Of a DNA stretch of 64,000 nt, positions 1-12,312 are shown one piece after another. This stretch comes from Crocodylus rhombifer (taxonomy: Eukaryota; Chordata; Crocodylia; Crocodylidae): positions 1,242,971 to 1,306,970 of the forward strand of contig JAVSML010000045.1 of the NCBI GenBank assembly GCA_038503035.1. The letters are read 5' to 3'. Made by a program: the position numbers and the translations under genes. Numbering within the stretch: the stretch's first letter is position 1; every line of letters begins with the position of its first letter. The notes beneath the pieces were generated by a model. It did no database searches. It was not told where the DNA came from and saw only the letters and a program-made list of their open reading frames with translations.

Positions 1-1000
1 TTCGAAGGTAGGATGCTGCCGCCGACAGCCCCCTCCAGTGGGGTGCATGAGACAGTACTGGTATGCCCTCGGCCCATGGTAACCTTGGGGACCCTTCCCA
101 GGGGAAGGGGCCAGGGATGGGGACCCCAGCAAAATGGGGAGGGACTGGGAGGATGGGAGTGAACTCCTTGTTACTTTTAAGTCTCTGCTTTTATATTCTC
201 CTTCCCCCTTGATGACTCCTGATGACTCTTCATCTGTGGCTATCTCTGGTTGGTTGTCTCTCTATGGTCACACGTCCATGTAGCCTTCTGGCCCTTCTCC
301 TAATTTGGTCTGTTCCCCCAAAACCGGAGCTTAGGCCCCCCTGCTCTCTGAGGCCTTGTTGCTGGTGTCACATATCTTGTATAGTACATACTTCCTTTGG
401 TTCCTAGGCTGTTTCCTAAACTATGTATCCTTGTTGGCATTGCTGTGTTAAACAACCTGTCTGCCTTGAAGGCTGTGGTCTTGTGTTTTGGGATGTCCCA
501 TTTCAATTTTCAGACTGTCCATCCATTGGCCTTGTTGTGCTAGACAGCCCGTCTGCTTTCAGGGCCAGGAGAAGCTGTGTGTGTGTCTCCCAAGCTCTTT
601 AGAAAGCCACTGAACCCCCGCTGCCCATCTTAACCCCTTATAATGCATGTATCTGTACCTATAAGCAAATTCCTCAAAACCAGGCCTTTAAATACCATTT
701 CTAAGCCAATACCTCCTTATAGGCCAAAGTTAGGTTCATCTGTCTTTGGGGGGTGGAGCTTAATTCACAGCCCTTTCCTGAACATTTTGCATTGGCTATC
801 CTAAGCGGGTCTCTACAAAGCCAGGTTTCTGGTCATCCAAATTTGAGGTATTTTGCCCTTCTTATGAGCTGTTAGGGAGGCTAGGTACTTAAATCTTGGT
901 TGAAAATTCCAGTTCATTAAGTCTTCAGCAAAAGGAGCCTTTATCCATGTGCTATTCCCCTAGGGAGAGTTTTGTCAACTCTCATCTCCATTATTTTGAA
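1..1000 (-). mobile_element. LTR-like repeat, copy 1 (probable retroviral or LTR-retrotransposon LTR)
   Basis: This stretch shares ordered blocks with 15830-16530: a GATGACTCTTCA block near 220, CTTCTCCTAATTTGGT near 295, and CCTTTAAATACCATTT at 685-700. Read on the minus strand the last block becomes GGTATTTAAAGG, a TATA-like core with an ATTGG motif just upstream, which fits an LTR promoter reading leftward. No terminal TG/CA pair or target duplication could be fixed because the repeat runs into the window edge. No gag, pol or env coding is seen. The short frames at 222-407 and 300-506 are within the repeat and look non-coding. The LTR label is an inference from homology between copies and the core promoter. 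Confidence 0.45.
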
Positions 1001-1009
1001 CAGTTGTGA

Positions 1010-2337
1010 TTGGGTGCCATTTATGCCCTTTATAAACAGGTGTAAAGTGTCTATATATCATTCAGAGCTCTAGAGATCCAATTTACTTAGTCTGGTTTCC
1101 TAAAATATTTACTTAATCTAATTATTTACTTATTTCTTCAGAGCTGCATACTTGCAATAGAAAATAAGAATAATGCACTATGCACAAAACTGTATCTATT
1201 TTCATTGTCATTGGCTTATTGTTTTCAAAGAAATTTTTAATATGTTAGCATAAAATATAAAGGGAGTGTCCTTGACATTCAGTTCATGTAAGTCTAAGGC
1301 AAAGGGGATAATATGTATAACTACTTCAGGTAGCTTCCATGCTAAAGGAGACAGAATAATCAATAAGTATTCAGAAACAGTTTAATGCTTAGCATGGTGT
1401 TTATACCAGATACCAGGCTTAAATAACCATGTGTGATGTAGAAAAGCAGCACACTAGCCACTAAGTTATAAATGTTTAGTTCAGTTTCATCCACTCCCAT
1501 GTACTGGAGCATTTCTAGGAGTTTCAGCTCTGGCTAGGCTTCTGAATCACTAGGTTTAATCTGAGGTTAGTGGTGTTAAATCAATTTTCTCCTTTGTGGT
1601 TGTAAATTTGCCTTGGGAGATTCAGTATATTAAAGCCTGGACACTACAAGTAGTTTTTAAATGAATATGGAAAGTATATTCTTATTGAGGAGAAAACTGA
1701 ATATGCTGCAGGGAATTACTCTTGGAAAAATAGACAAAGTTCTGCCCTTTACAGTATGTGAAGATATATTTTTTAAAAGTATCTTGAAATGTCCATTAAT
1801 ATAACTTTGCAAGTTTAATTCCATCACACTGGAGATCTGAAAAGAGACATTTCTGAAGCCTGGTGGTGGTAACCACACACCCTTTCTGGTGCCATCTTTA
1901 CCTTACTGAGTGGATCAGTGTTGGTCAGGGTGTCTCTTTATTCTGTGACACAACACTGTCTGCTAGGGATGGGTTAACATGTTACCTTGCAGTGACACTT
2001 CTTTTTACCTCTCAGGTTTGTGGCTCAAAGGGGAAGGAAAAAGAGAGAAAAAAGCACAGACACCTAAAATTATTTTTTATGTACCTGTTATGGATAGACC
2101 CGAGAGGCACAACTTCAAATAAAAGTCCACTATAAAGAACAGGTAGCCAGGCACAGCCTGTTCTTATTTTTTAATTGAATTGCACACTGGCCTTATCTTA
2201 CTTAAGAAAAAGTGGTCAAGTTTATGTCACATGAATCTAATAGGTTGGGTTGCAGCCCAGTCTCAAACTACTAAAATTAAGGGATAGGTATTATTCTGAA
2301 TCTAAATGTGGGAAGATGGTCAAACTTAGCTACACAG
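1010..2337. other. AT-rich non-coding stretch
   Basis: No gene, RNA or recognisable repeat was identified. The frames at 1657-1878 (minus) and 1863-2135 (plus) are short, overlap on opposite strands and show no domain or splice context. Confidence 0.5.
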
Positions 2338-2608
2338 GGGATACGTCTACATATGCAATTAATGGGACTGAATAAACTCGAGCACAATTTGAGCCTGAGT
2401 CAATTAATCCTAACGTCACCATCTACACAAGTGTTTAAGTGCAGTAATTTACTCCGCTGTTGGATAGTACTTGTGTCTGACAGGACTATCTGATGGTGCA
2501 GTAAATCAGTCTTCACCATCCTAATTGTCATGCATGTGTGGATGACAACACTTTGCTGCAGAGCGAATTACCCTACTGGACAGTAAAGTGCATGTGTAAA
2601 TGTGCTCT
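2338..2608. mobile_element. Harbinger-like MITE
   Basis: The ends are imperfect inverted repeats: GGGATACGTCTACATATGCA on the left, and on the right a sequence whose reverse complement reads AGAGCACATTTACACATGCA. A second TCTACA box lies 76 bp inside the left end (2422), the arrangement seen in the related elements at 26.9, 47.2 and 20.0 kb. The interior is AT-rich and non-coding. Family membership comes from shared termini with copies that have 3-bp target duplications or transposase relics; no convincing duplication is visible here. Confidence 0.6.
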
Positions 2609-3366
2609 GTATTAACTAGGTTTGACATTTTTTCTAGCCATGACAAAGTTATTGAGGCCTGGGGGATAGTGGGAAGAGAAAAAATCAACATAAGAAAGAA
2701 GAAAGGACCTATTTAGGTGACAAATACGTTTTGAATAAAATATTCTTGCTTTCTTAACGTAACCTTACTGACAGAAATACATGAATCCAGCACATTATTC
2801 TGAAATAGCTCATAAATTCTGATTTTTTTTTTGTCTTGTTGCTATTTTCCTCCTTTGTTCATTCCAATGATTTCTGTGCGTGGTGCTGGAGAAGACTGAA
2901 ATTCTTAGAATCAGCTGTAGGCTAAAATTGTACCTCCAAAATCTAGGATGATCTTAATGCTAAGGCTTAAGTCCTCTTCAGAAAATTCCAGCTAAAATGA
3001 TATGGCTTTTTCCAAGACCAACATTAGGAATACATACCTTGTTTTGCATATTACAAAATGTTGACAATTATTCAATGGGAAGCTCTAGTGCTTTTATGCT
3101 TCCTGTAGGCATTTAAAATTTGGCAAGAAGGTTTTCCATATTGTTAGTCATATGCCTTTCCCATCCCCATGCAAAATACCCACATTTGACAAAATGGTAA
3201 GCCTTCAAAAATTGTGTTTCATACAATAGAGACATGTTAGTTTGGCAGCCATGGAAAATGACATTTGAACTAGACGTGATCCATCTCTTTAGAGCTTATA
3301 CATATTATTTGATCGTGCGTATGCCAACCCCAGAGTTATGGGAACATTCCAATCCACAGCTACAGG
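2609..3366. other. Non-coding stretch
   Basis: Nothing recognisable is seen between the MITE and the CR1 tail. Confidence 0.5.
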
Positions 3367-6300
3367 GAATCATAGAATCATAGAATCATACAAGTTGGGT
3401 TGGAAGGGACCTTGTAGATCTTCAAGTCCGATCCCCTGCCCAGGTAGGAGAAAAATTGGGCTCAAATGACTCCAGCCAGGTAGGCATCAAGCCTCTTCTT
3501 AAAGACCCCCGGGGTAGGAGCCAGCACCACTTCTCTTGGAAGTTGGTTCCAGATCCTAGCCGCCCTAACTGTGAAGTAGTTCTTACGGATGTCTAATCTA
3601 AACCTACTCTCCAACAACTTGTGGCCGTTATTCCTTGTTATGCCAGGGGGCACTAGGGGAAACAGTGTCTCTCTCAAACCCTTCTGGTCCCCCCTAGTGA
3701 GTTTATAGAAGGTCACCAGGTCCCCCCTCAGGTTTTCTTGTGAAGGCTGAACAGGTTCAGGTCCCGCAGTCTCTCACTGTAGGGTCTGCCCTGTTGTCCC
3801 AGGATCATGTGGGTGGCCCTCCTCTGGACACTCTCAATGTTGTCCACGTCCCTCCTGAAGTGGGGCGCACAGAACTGGACACGGTACTTCAGCTGTGGTC
3901 TGACCAGTGTTGTATAGAGGGGGAGGATCACCTCCTTGGCCCTGCTAGAGATGCACCTGTGGATGCACAACAAGGTCCAGTTAGCCCTGCCAACTGTGAC
4001 CTTGCATTGTCAACCCATGTTCATCTTGGAGTCAATAATGACTCCAAGATCCCTTTCTGCCTCCGTGCTCTCAAGAAGGGAGTTTCGCATCTTATAACTG
4101 TACTGTTGGTTACTACTGCCCAAGGGCAGCACCCTGCACTTGGCAGGATTGAAATGCATCCTGTATTTTTTAGCCCACCCCTGTAACCTATCCAGGTCTT
4201 GTTGCAGTCTTTCCCTCCCTACTAGTGTGCTCACCTCACCCCAATTTTTGGTATCATCAGCAAATTTAAACAGGTTGCTTTTCACCCCATTGTCCAAATT
4301 GCTGATAAAGAAATTGAACAGCACAGGCCCAAGGACCGAGCCCTGGGGAACTCCACTGCCCACTTCTCCCCAGGTTGAATACGACCCATCCACCACCACC
4401 CTCTGAGTACATTCCTTCAGCCAATCTGCAATCCATCTGACTCTATAGGCATCAATGCCACAGTTGCCTAGTTTTTTAATGAGGAAGGGGTGGGACACAG
4501 TGCCAAAGGCCTTGCTGAAGTCCAGAAAGACTAAGTCCACAGTGACATCTGTATCCAGTGCTTTTGTGACCTGATCATAAAAGGCAATCAGGTTGGTCTG
4601 ACAGGACCTGCCCCTAATGAAACCATGCTGGTTGCCCTTAAGCATCATCCCTGAAGCCGGCCCATCACAGATGTGCTCCTTGATGATCTTCTCAAAGAGT
4701 TTCCCTAGGATTGAGGTAAGACTGACGGGCCTATAGTTTCCCAGGTCCTCCCTCCTCCCTTTTTTAAAGATGGGGACCACGCTGGCTATCTTCCAATCAT
4801 CTGGCACCTGGCCCGAGCACCACGAGTGCTCATAAAGCTGTGCCAAAGGCCCTGCAATAGCCCTTGCTAGCTCCCTCAACACCCTGGGGTGGAGAGCATC
4901 TGGACCCACTGATTTGAACATGTCCAGCCCCTCCAGAAGCTCTCTAACCTGGTCCTCCCCAACCTGAGGTCTGGGGGCATTCACCTCAAGTCTGTCTTGC
5001 ATCACGTTGGAGAAGTCCCAGTCTAAGCACAAGAAAACGGAGGTGAAGAATTGGTTAAAGAGGTCTGCTTTCTCCTCTGACGCAACCACTAGATTGCCCA
5101 GAGAATCTTGCAGGGGCCCCACATTTCCCGGTGCTTTCTTCATCCTCCCCATATATTTGAAAAAGGACTTCTTATTATCTTTGATCTTGGACGCTAGTCC
5201 TAGCTCTATGTCCACCTTAGCTTTCCTGACAGCCCCCCTACAGGCCAGAGCAGAGGAAGTATACTCCTCTTTGGAGATAGCACCCACCTTCCACCGGTTG
5301 TATGCTGCCTTTTTGGCAATCAGGCATTCCCAGATGCCCTTGGTGAGCCAGGGGACCTTTCAGGCACTCTTGCCCCCCTTGCTTCTTGTTGAGATGGTCA
5401 CCCCTTGGGCCCTGAGTATCGTCTCCTTAAGGAACGACCACTCATCTTGGGCACTGATTTCCCCTGCTCTCGAGAACCCCAGTGCCTCTCCCACTAATCT
5501 CCTGAACTCGTTTAAGTTGGCCCTCTTGAAATCTAGGGCTACCGCCTTGCTTCAGGCCCTTGACACCCTGCGCTGGATGGTGAGTTCCAGCAAGCGATGA
5601 TCACTATCACCCAGGTGGTGAAGAACCTGGAGGCCCCTTACCAGGTCTTTGCCTGTAGCCAGGACCAGGTCCAACAGGGCATTTCCTCTGGTGGGACTGT
5701 GCAACTCCTGAATTAAGTGGAGGTCCTGTATCTCAGCCAGGAACCTCCTGGAATGGTCCGACCTGGCTGACTGTTCCTCCCAGCAGATGTCCGGGTAATT
5801 TAAATCACTCATGACAACTACATACCTTGCCTTAAGTGCCTCTGCATGCTGGCCTGAAAATTCCCTGTCCATCTCCTCCCCTTGGCTGGTAGACCCCCAC
5901 GGTTAAATCCCTCTCCCCATGGCCCCCTTGTATCTTGACCCAGAGCACTTCAGCTTACCCCTCCTATGACCCCATTCTGCTGGCAGAGGATGTGTATTGC
6001 TCCTTGACATGGAGTGCCACACCCCCACCTTTCCTTCCTTCTCTATCCTGCCTGTAAAGCCTATAGCCCCTAATGCTAATTGCCCAGTTGTGGGATGAAT
6101 CCCACCACATTTCTGTAAGCCCTATTATGTCTGGGTCTGAACTGGCTGTTCTGAGGGTGAGTTCCTCTTGTCTGTTCCCCATGCTATGAGCATTGGTATA
6201 TAGGCATTTAAGGCCTTGCCTAGCTGCATGTGCCACCACCCAATTTGGGAGACTGTCTGGACGCCTGTTTCTTACCTGGGCACTCCTTGAATTTTTCACC

Positions 6301-7370
6301 TGTCTTGCTCGGGTGGTGTTTCCTTATCTTCCTGTGGCCCCCTTCCCCGGCAAGGCTAGTTTAATTCTCGCCATATGAGATCAGCCAACCTGGAAGAGAA
6401 GACGCGCTTGCCTTTAGGAGAGAAGTGAAGCCCATCCCACCCCAGCTAGTCCCTTGCCCAAAAGCATGAGCCCTTATCTAGGAAACCAAGGCCTGCCTGG
6501 TGGCACCAACTGCATAAGCACTGGTTGACCTCGCCAGTGCAGGCTTCATGTCGCCATCCCTACCTATTCATCGGAAGAAGAGAGGAGAATACCATCTGCG
6601 CCCCCATCTCCTTAAGCTTGTCTCCCAGAGCCTTGAATTCCTTCATAATGTGGTCAGGGTTGCCCCAGCCACATCATTTGTTCCCATGTGGATGACAGCC
6701 ATGAGGTACTGGTCTGCAGGTCAGATGTAGGCCAGGATCCTTTCCATGATGTCCCTAACCTGAGCCCCAGGCATAAAGCAGACCTCTCGCATCATGGGGT
6801 CAGGCTGGCAGATGGGACCTTCCAGTCCATGTAGGATGGAGTCTCCGATGATGAGGACCCGGCATTTCTTCCTGCTGGTGTTCGCTTTCTGCCCATTCTT
6901 TGTCATGTGAAGAGTGGCATCATCCCCGCCAGAGGCGATTCCTCTGTCTTTCTCCATCACAGCTGCCAGGGTGTTGAACCTGTTCCCCAGGTGAACCTGG
7001 GGAGCTTCCACCACTCTAGGCCTAGCAGCTCTTGATTTGGACACCTTCTGCCACTTCTCTGTTGGATGCGTCTACTGTGGGGGCTGTACAGTGGGTGACC
7101 TGGCCTGCAGAGAACAGAGATAGACATCAATTACATCCTCTGCATCCCTGATCCCCCTCAGCCTGCTCACCTCAGCCTGGAACTCCCTCACCTGCTCCTC
7201 CAGGGCCCTAAGTTGTGCCCAGGAGAGACAAGCAAGGGGACCACCAGGCCCCACCCGCAGGACCCCCCTGAGCCCCCCCCCATGATAAAAAAGCATCAAG
7301 TGATCATCATAAGCAATTCCATCCTGAGAAGTACAGAGGGCCCCCTCTGTCGCTAGGACCCCTTGACACA
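3367..7370 (-). mobile_element. CR1 LINE, nearly full coding length, minus strand
   Basis: A CR1 non-LTR retrotransposon reading right to left. The 3' tail is the short tandem repeat ATTCTATG at 3367-3390, the usual CR1 ending in place of poly(A). ORF2 covers 3462-6299 and ORF1 about 6375-7371. Both are broken by stops and small indels, so the copy is dead, but all main domains can be followed. Its 5' end abuts the 5' end of an oppositely oriented CR1 at 7371. No promoter or 5' UTR is recognisable beyond the ORF1 start. Confidence 0.93.
3462..6299 (-). pseudogene. CR1 ORF2 remnant: AP-type endonuclease plus reverse transcriptase
   Basis: ORF2 encodes the nicking endonuclease and reverse transcriptase used for target-primed insertion. 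Endonuclease pieces: LKCLYTNAHSMGN and TEMWWD (5964-6299), then SDLNYPDICW and the SDH motif (5552-5872). RT pieces (4010-5287): NYRPVSLTS, GFIRGRS, LDFSKAFG (family form ends in D), GVPQGSVLGP and the catalytic FADD at about 4251-4266. The C-terminal part ends with RLDAYLAGVI at 3462. One frame runs from about 5872 to 3728, broken by TGA stops near 5558, 5357 and 4010 (a Trp codon turned to TGA). Frameshifts occur near 3722 and 5880-5960. Antisense frames across the region (for example 5007-5600) are shadows. Confidence 0.92.
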
Positions 7371-7371
7371 C
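6375..7371 (-). pseudogene. CR1 ORF1 remnant: coiled coil plus SGNH esterase-like domain
   Basis: The N-terminal piece (7072-7371) contains a heptad-like stretch, LRALEEQVREFQAEVSRLRG, consistent with a trimerising coiled coil. The next piece (6721-7044) holds the SGNH block I motif GDSILHG followed by the MREVC strand. The far C-terminal block, DGLHFSPKG, can be read at about 6405-6440 on the minus strand. ORF1 proteins of CR1 bind RNA and carry this esterase-like fold; activity has not been shown for this copy. Several frame breaks separate the pieces. Confidence 0.82.
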
Positions 7372-7830
7372 GAGGTTTACTGCCTACCCATAGCAAAGAT
7401 TCAGGACATGAAGGGGATGATCCAAGCCGTGATCTTGCCCAGCAATTACTACTCCATGGTCCTAATCCATGTGGGTATTAAAGATGCAGCCAGGAGAAGC
7501 CCTGATGACCTGATGGTGGACTGCTCTGGGGTGCATGCTAAAGGAGATAGGTGCATAGCTGGTTTTCTCCTCTATCCTACCAGTGAGTGGACATGGAAGA
7601 TGGCATGGAATGTGCATTGCAGAGACCAACTGGTGGCTTTGGGAATGGTATCTCGAGGTGGGCTTTGGCTTCCTCGACAATGACTGGTATATCATGACAA
7701 GAGACATGCTTGGATGGGATGGGCTCCACCTTTCCCCTAAAGGTAAGCATGTGTTTTCTTCTAGGTTGGAGGATCTCCTCCAGCTGGCTTTAAATAGGCT
7801 TGTTTGGGGAAGGGGAAGATGAGGGTGGAG
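7371..7830 (+). pseudogene. CR1 ORF1 remnant (esterase C-terminal part)
   Basis: The region starts at EVYCLPIAKIQDM, equivalent to REVCCLPGARIRDI in better copies. VLIHVGIKDAARRSP matches the block III strand (HVGTND in the intact copy at 63.5 kb, here HVGIKD). After a frameshift, GFGFLDN and DGLHLSPKGKHVFSSRL carry the C-terminal D-G-x-H block. The active-site Asn of block III is replaced. Decayed and non-functional. Confidence 0.8.
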
Positions 7831-7924
7831 GAAACATCGGATTGCCCGACCAAGCAACACCCACAAGTACAGCCCAGCCTAGACCGACAAGTGGAACATA
7901 TACACAGGTAAGCAACAGGGGCCA

Positions 7925-10674
7925 GTGCACACATCTACAGGAGGCCTCAAATGCCTCTACACAATCGCTCGTAGTATGGGAAACAAGCAGGAGGAACTTA
8001 CCCTCCTGCTAGCTGACAGCAACCCGGATAAAGTGGGGATCACTGAAAGGTGGTGGGACCCAATGCATGACTGGGTGGTGAATGTCAAGGGCTATAGGCT
8101 GTGCAGGAGGCGTGGCACTCTATATTAAGGAGGAATACACATCCTTGTCAATTAGCAAAGAATCAGAGGAGGGGCACTCTGAAGTGCTCTGGTTAGAATA
8201 CAAGGCAGTTGAAGGGAAAGAGACTTAATGGTGGGGGTCTACTACAGACCTCCCAACCAAGGTGAAGAGCTTGACCAGTTATTCTTAAGTCAGTTCACAG
8301 AGGTAGTGAAGTCAAGGGATGTGGTTGTCATGGGGGAGCTGAACTTTCCAGACATCTGCTGGGAAGAACAGTCAGCCAGGTCTGAACGCTCACGTAGGTT
8401 CTTGGCCAGAGTGCAGGACCTCCATCTAACCCAGGAGGTGCACAGCCCCACCAGGGGAGATGCCTTGTTGGACCTGGTGCTGGTCACGGGAGACGACCTG
8501 GTGAGGGGGCTGCAGGTGCTCGACCACCTGGGTGACAGTGATCATCGCATTCACCATCCAGCGTAAGGTGGCAAAGGCCTACAACAAGGCAGCAGCCCTA
8601 GATTTCAGGAGGGCGGACTTCAATGAGCTAAGGAAAATAGTTAGGGAAGCACTGAGGTCCCGGAGGGGAGGGGAGCCAGGTGTCCAAGGAGAGTGGTTGC
8701 TCCTTAAGGAGACGATCCTCCAAGCCCAAAGGGAGGTAATCCCAACACGGATCAAAGGGAGCAGGAGGGCACACAAGTCCCCATGGCTCACCAAAAGCAT
8801 CCAGGAATGTCTCCTAGCAAAAAGGGAGGCATACACCCAATGGAAAGGAGGGGCCATCACCAGGGAGGACTATACTGCGGTTGCTCAGGGATGCAGGGGG
8901 GCGGTCAGGAAGGCCAAGGCGGAGATGGAACTGGGACTAGCTTCCCGGATTAAGGACAACAAGAAGTCCTTTTTTAAATACATAGGCGGTAAAAAGAAGG
9001 TTCCGGGTAATGTGGGGCCTCTGCAGGACACGTTAGAAAATTTGGTCATCACACCAGATGACAAAGCCAACATATTTAATGATTTCTTTGCCTCCATTTT
9101 CCTAAGCAGGGACCGGAAGAGTCACCCCCCCCACTAGGCCCCTCCTAGATCCCAGGGGAGGCACATCTAGGCCAAGGGTTAGTGAGGAACTAGTAAGGGA
9201 ACTTCTGGAAGGACTGGCTGTATGCAAAGCAGCTGGTCCAGTCAATCTCCATCCTAGAGTATTGAGCGAATTGGCTGAGGTCATTGCAGGACCCCTGGCA
9301 TGGCTTTACAAGCATTCGTAGTGCTCTGGTGTGTTGCCAGAGGACTGGAAGAGGGCCAATGTGGTTCCCATCTTCAAAAAGGGGATGAAGGAGGACCCGG
9401 GAAACTATAGGCCAGTTTTACCTCAATCCTGGGTAAGCCTTTTGAGAAAATTATTCTGGTGCATATCCATGAGGGGCCAGCAAGGGAGATTATGCTTCGG
9501 GGCAACCAACTCGGGTTCATCAGAGGCAGGTCCTGTCACACCAACCCGGTGGCCTTCTATGACCAGATCACCAAATCCTTAGATGCAGGGGTAGCAATTG
9601 ACATAGTCTTCCTGGACTTTCAGAAGGTCTTTGACACTGTCTCCCACCCCGTTCTCCTTAAGAAACTGGGGGACTGTGGTGTTGACAGCCACACAGTCAA
9701 ATGGGTTGCCAACTGGCTGGAGGGCCACACCCAGAGAGTGGTGGTGGATGGGTAATTTTCAACTTGGAGGGATGTGGCCAGTGGGGTTCCACAGGGCTCA
9801 GTCCTCGGGCCTGTACCATTCAACATCTTCTTCAGTGACTTGGACAAGTGGGTAAAAAGCACCCTGTTCAACTTTGCTGATGACACTAAGATGTGGGGGG
9901 ATGTCAGCATGCTAGAAGGGAGGAATAGGCTGCAATCAGATCTAGACAGGTTACAAGGGTGGGTGGATGAGAATAGGATGGGATTCAACACCGACAAGTG
10001 CAAAGCAATGCACCTGGGGAGGAACAACTGGCATCATACCTACAGGTTGGGGAACTCCCCTCTTGCCAGCACAGAGGTGGAAAAGGATCTTGGAGTCATC
10101 ATTGATGCCAAGATGAACATGGGCTGGCAGTGTGGGGAGGCAGTCAGGAAGGCCAGCCACACCTTGTCATGCATCCATAGATGAATCTCAAGCAGGTCCA
10201 AGGAGGTGATACTGCCCCTCTATGCGGCACTGGTCAGGCTGCAGCTGGAGTACTGCATCCAGTTCTGGGTGCCACACTTCAAGAGGGATGTGGACAAAAT
10301 GGAGAGGGTCCAGAGGAGGGCCACTCACATGATCAGAGGGCAGCAGGGCAGGCCCTGTAAGGAGAGGCTACGGGACCTGAACCTGCTCAGCCTCCAGAAG
10401 AGAAGGCTGAGCGGGGATCTAGTGGCCTGTTACAAGCTAGTCAGAGGGGACCAGTAAGTACTGGGGAAGTCCCTGTTCCCCCGAGCACTATCAGGAGTGA
10501 CTAGGAACAACCATCACAAGCTAGCAGAAGGTAGATTTAGGCTACATATCAGGAGGAGCTACTTCACTGTCAGGGTGGCTAGGATCTGGAAACAAGTTTG
10601 AAGAGAAGTGGTGCTGGCTTCTACCCTGAGGGTCTTTAAGAGGAGGCTAGATGTACACCTTGCTGGGGTCATTT
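7925..10674 (+). pseudogene. CR1 ORF2 remnant (endonuclease and RT)
   Basis: Endonuclease: LKCLYTIARSMGNKQEEL and TERWWD (7925-8128), GELNFPDICW and SDHR (8228-8566). Linker and thumb-like segments lie at 8532-9137. RT: NYRPV (9402), GFIRGRSCHTN, LDFQKVFDTVSH (about 9613-9648), VPQGSVLGP, then FADD at 9873-9884. The C-terminal repeats RVQRRATHMIRGQQGRP and RLRDLNLLSLQKRRL lie at 10206-10457, with a further decayed piece to 10674. At least five frame breaks occur (near 8130, 8560, 9140, 9755 and 10184). Confidence 0.9.
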
Positions 10675-10722
10675 GACCACAGTACTCTTTCCTGCCATGG
10701 CAGAGGGTCGGATTAGAGGAAA

Positions 10723-12312
10723 GTGGATCCGGCTAACTATAGGCCCATTAGCCTGACTTCTATCCAGGGGAAGATCTTAGAAAAGTTTATTAAGGAGGCC
10801 ATCCTTGATGGACTGGCCCAGGCTAACATCCTAAGGGATAGCCAGCACGGGTTTGTTGCGGGTAGGTCTTGTTCGACCAATCTCATTTCCTTCTACGACC
10901 AGGTGACCTATCACCTGGACCAGGGAGAAGACATTGATGTCATATATCTTGACTTCAAAAAAGCTTTTGATTTGGTATCCCATGATCACCTCTTGGCCAA
11001 ACTGCCCAGTTGTGGCCTTGGCTCCACCATGATCTGCTGGCTGGGAAATTGACTCCGTGGTTGGACCCAGAGGGTTGTGATTGATGGCAGTCACTCGTCA
11101 TGGTGCCCTGTGACCAGTGGGGTCCCTCAAGGCTCTGTCCTGGGACCCATACTGTTCAACATCTTCATTAATGATGTGGACATTGGAGTCAGGAGTGGAC
11201 TCGCCAAGTTCGCCGATGACACCAAATTTTGGGGCAAAGCATCCACGCCAGAAGATAGGCGGGTGGTCCAGGCTGACCTGGACAAGCTCAGCAAATGGGC
11301 AGACGAGAACCTGATGGTGTTTAACAACGAAAAATGCAAGGTTCTCCACCTTGGGAGGAAAAACCTGCTGCACCCTTATAGGCTCGGCAGTGCTACGTTG
11401 GTTAGCACTACAGAAGAAAAAGACTTGGGGGTCATCATTGACCACAAGATGAACATGAGCCTGCAATGCGATGCTGCAGCTAGTAAAGCGACCAAAATGC
11501 TGGCTTGCATCCATAGATGCTTCTCGAGCAAATCCCGGGATGTCATTCTCCCCTTGTACTCGGCCTTGGTGAGGTCGCAGCTGGAGTACTGCGCCCAGTT
11601 TTGGGCTCCACAATTCAAAAAGGATGTGGAGAAGCTTGAGAGAGTCCAGAGGAGAGCCACGCGCATGATCAGAGGTCAGGAAAACAGATCTTACGATGAC
11701 AGGCTGAGAGCCATGGGACTCTTTAGCCTGGAAAAGCGCAGGCTCAGGGGTGATCTGATGGCCACCTATAAGTTTATCAGGGGTGACCACCAGGATCTGG
11801 GGGAACGTCTGTTCACCAGAGCGCCCNNNNNNNNNNNNNNNNNNNNNNNNNNNNNNNNNNNNNNNNNNNNNNNNNNNNNNNNNNNNNNNNNNNNNNNNNN
11901 NNNNNNNNNNNNNNNNNNNNNNNNNNNNNNNNNNNNNNNNNNNNNNNNNNNNNNNNNNNNNNNNNNNNNNNNNNNNNNNNNNNNNNNNNNNNNNNNNNNN
12001 NNNNNNNNNNNNNNNNNNNNNNNNNNNNNNNNNNNNNNNNNNNNNNNNNNNNNNNNNNNNNNNNNNNNNNNNNNNNNNNNNNNNNNNNNNNNNNNNNNNN
12101 NNNNNNNNNNNNNNNNNNNNNNNNNNNNNNNNNNNNNNNNNNNNNNNNNNNNNNNNNNNNNNNNNNNNNNNNNNNNNNNNNNNNNNNNNNNNNNNNNNNN
12201 NNNNNNNNNNNNNNNNNNNNNNNNNNACAGTCTGCCAGCGGAGGTGGTTCAAGCACCTACATTGAACACCTTCAAGAGTAAATTGGATGCTTATCTTGCT
12301 GGGATCCTATGA
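10723..12312 (+). pseudogene. CR1 ORF2, RT and C-terminal part, one visible nonsense codon
   Basis: A single frame from 10723 to 12312 is broken only by TGA at 11050-11052 (LGN-stop-LRGWTQ, a Trp position). Visible are GFVAGRSCSTN, LDFKKAFDLVSH, GVPQGSVLGP and FADD at 11209-11220. The C-terminal signatures RVQRRATRMIRGQ and SLEKRRLRGDLM follow, then TFKSKLDAYLAGIL before the stop. The apparent continuous protein across 11827-12226 is an artefact of unknown bases. The 5' part of ORF2 (endonuclease) is absent because of truncation, so the copy cannot move on its own. Confidence 0.9.
11827..12226. other. Assembly gap of exactly 400 N
   Basis: A run of 400 unknown bases inside the young CR1. The closely related copy at 52.9 kb has only 100 bp between the same flanking anchors (GCGCCC ending 53734, ACAG starting 53835). 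The true missing length is therefore probably near 100 bp. Confidence 0.99.

Larger units (their letters stand above)
7371..10717 (+). mobile_element. CR1 LINE, 5'-truncated, plus strand (main part)
   Basis: A second CR1 of the same broad group as 3367-7370, reading left to right. It starts inside ORF1 at a position equivalent to the MREVC strand of the minus copy, and runs through esterase, endonuclease and RT to the C-terminus near 10674. The 3' UTR starts (cagagggtcggattaga) and is cut at 10717 by another CR1. The missing 3' end, TCAGGTCCCTTCCGACCC and the ACTATGAAACTA tail, resumes at 12410-12438. Junction and order are read directly from the sequence by comparison with the intact tail at 51.9 kb. 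Confidence 0.9.

Noticed and set aside
11098..12252. Long antisense frames over CR1 (also 53003-53773 minus and 5007-5600 plus)
   Set aside because: They mirror the conserved CR1 coding strand and carry no domain of their own.
11077..12312. Apparent 411-codon protein across unknown bases
   Set aside because: A third of it is unknown residues from the N gap; only the flanking CR1 ORF2 parts are real.
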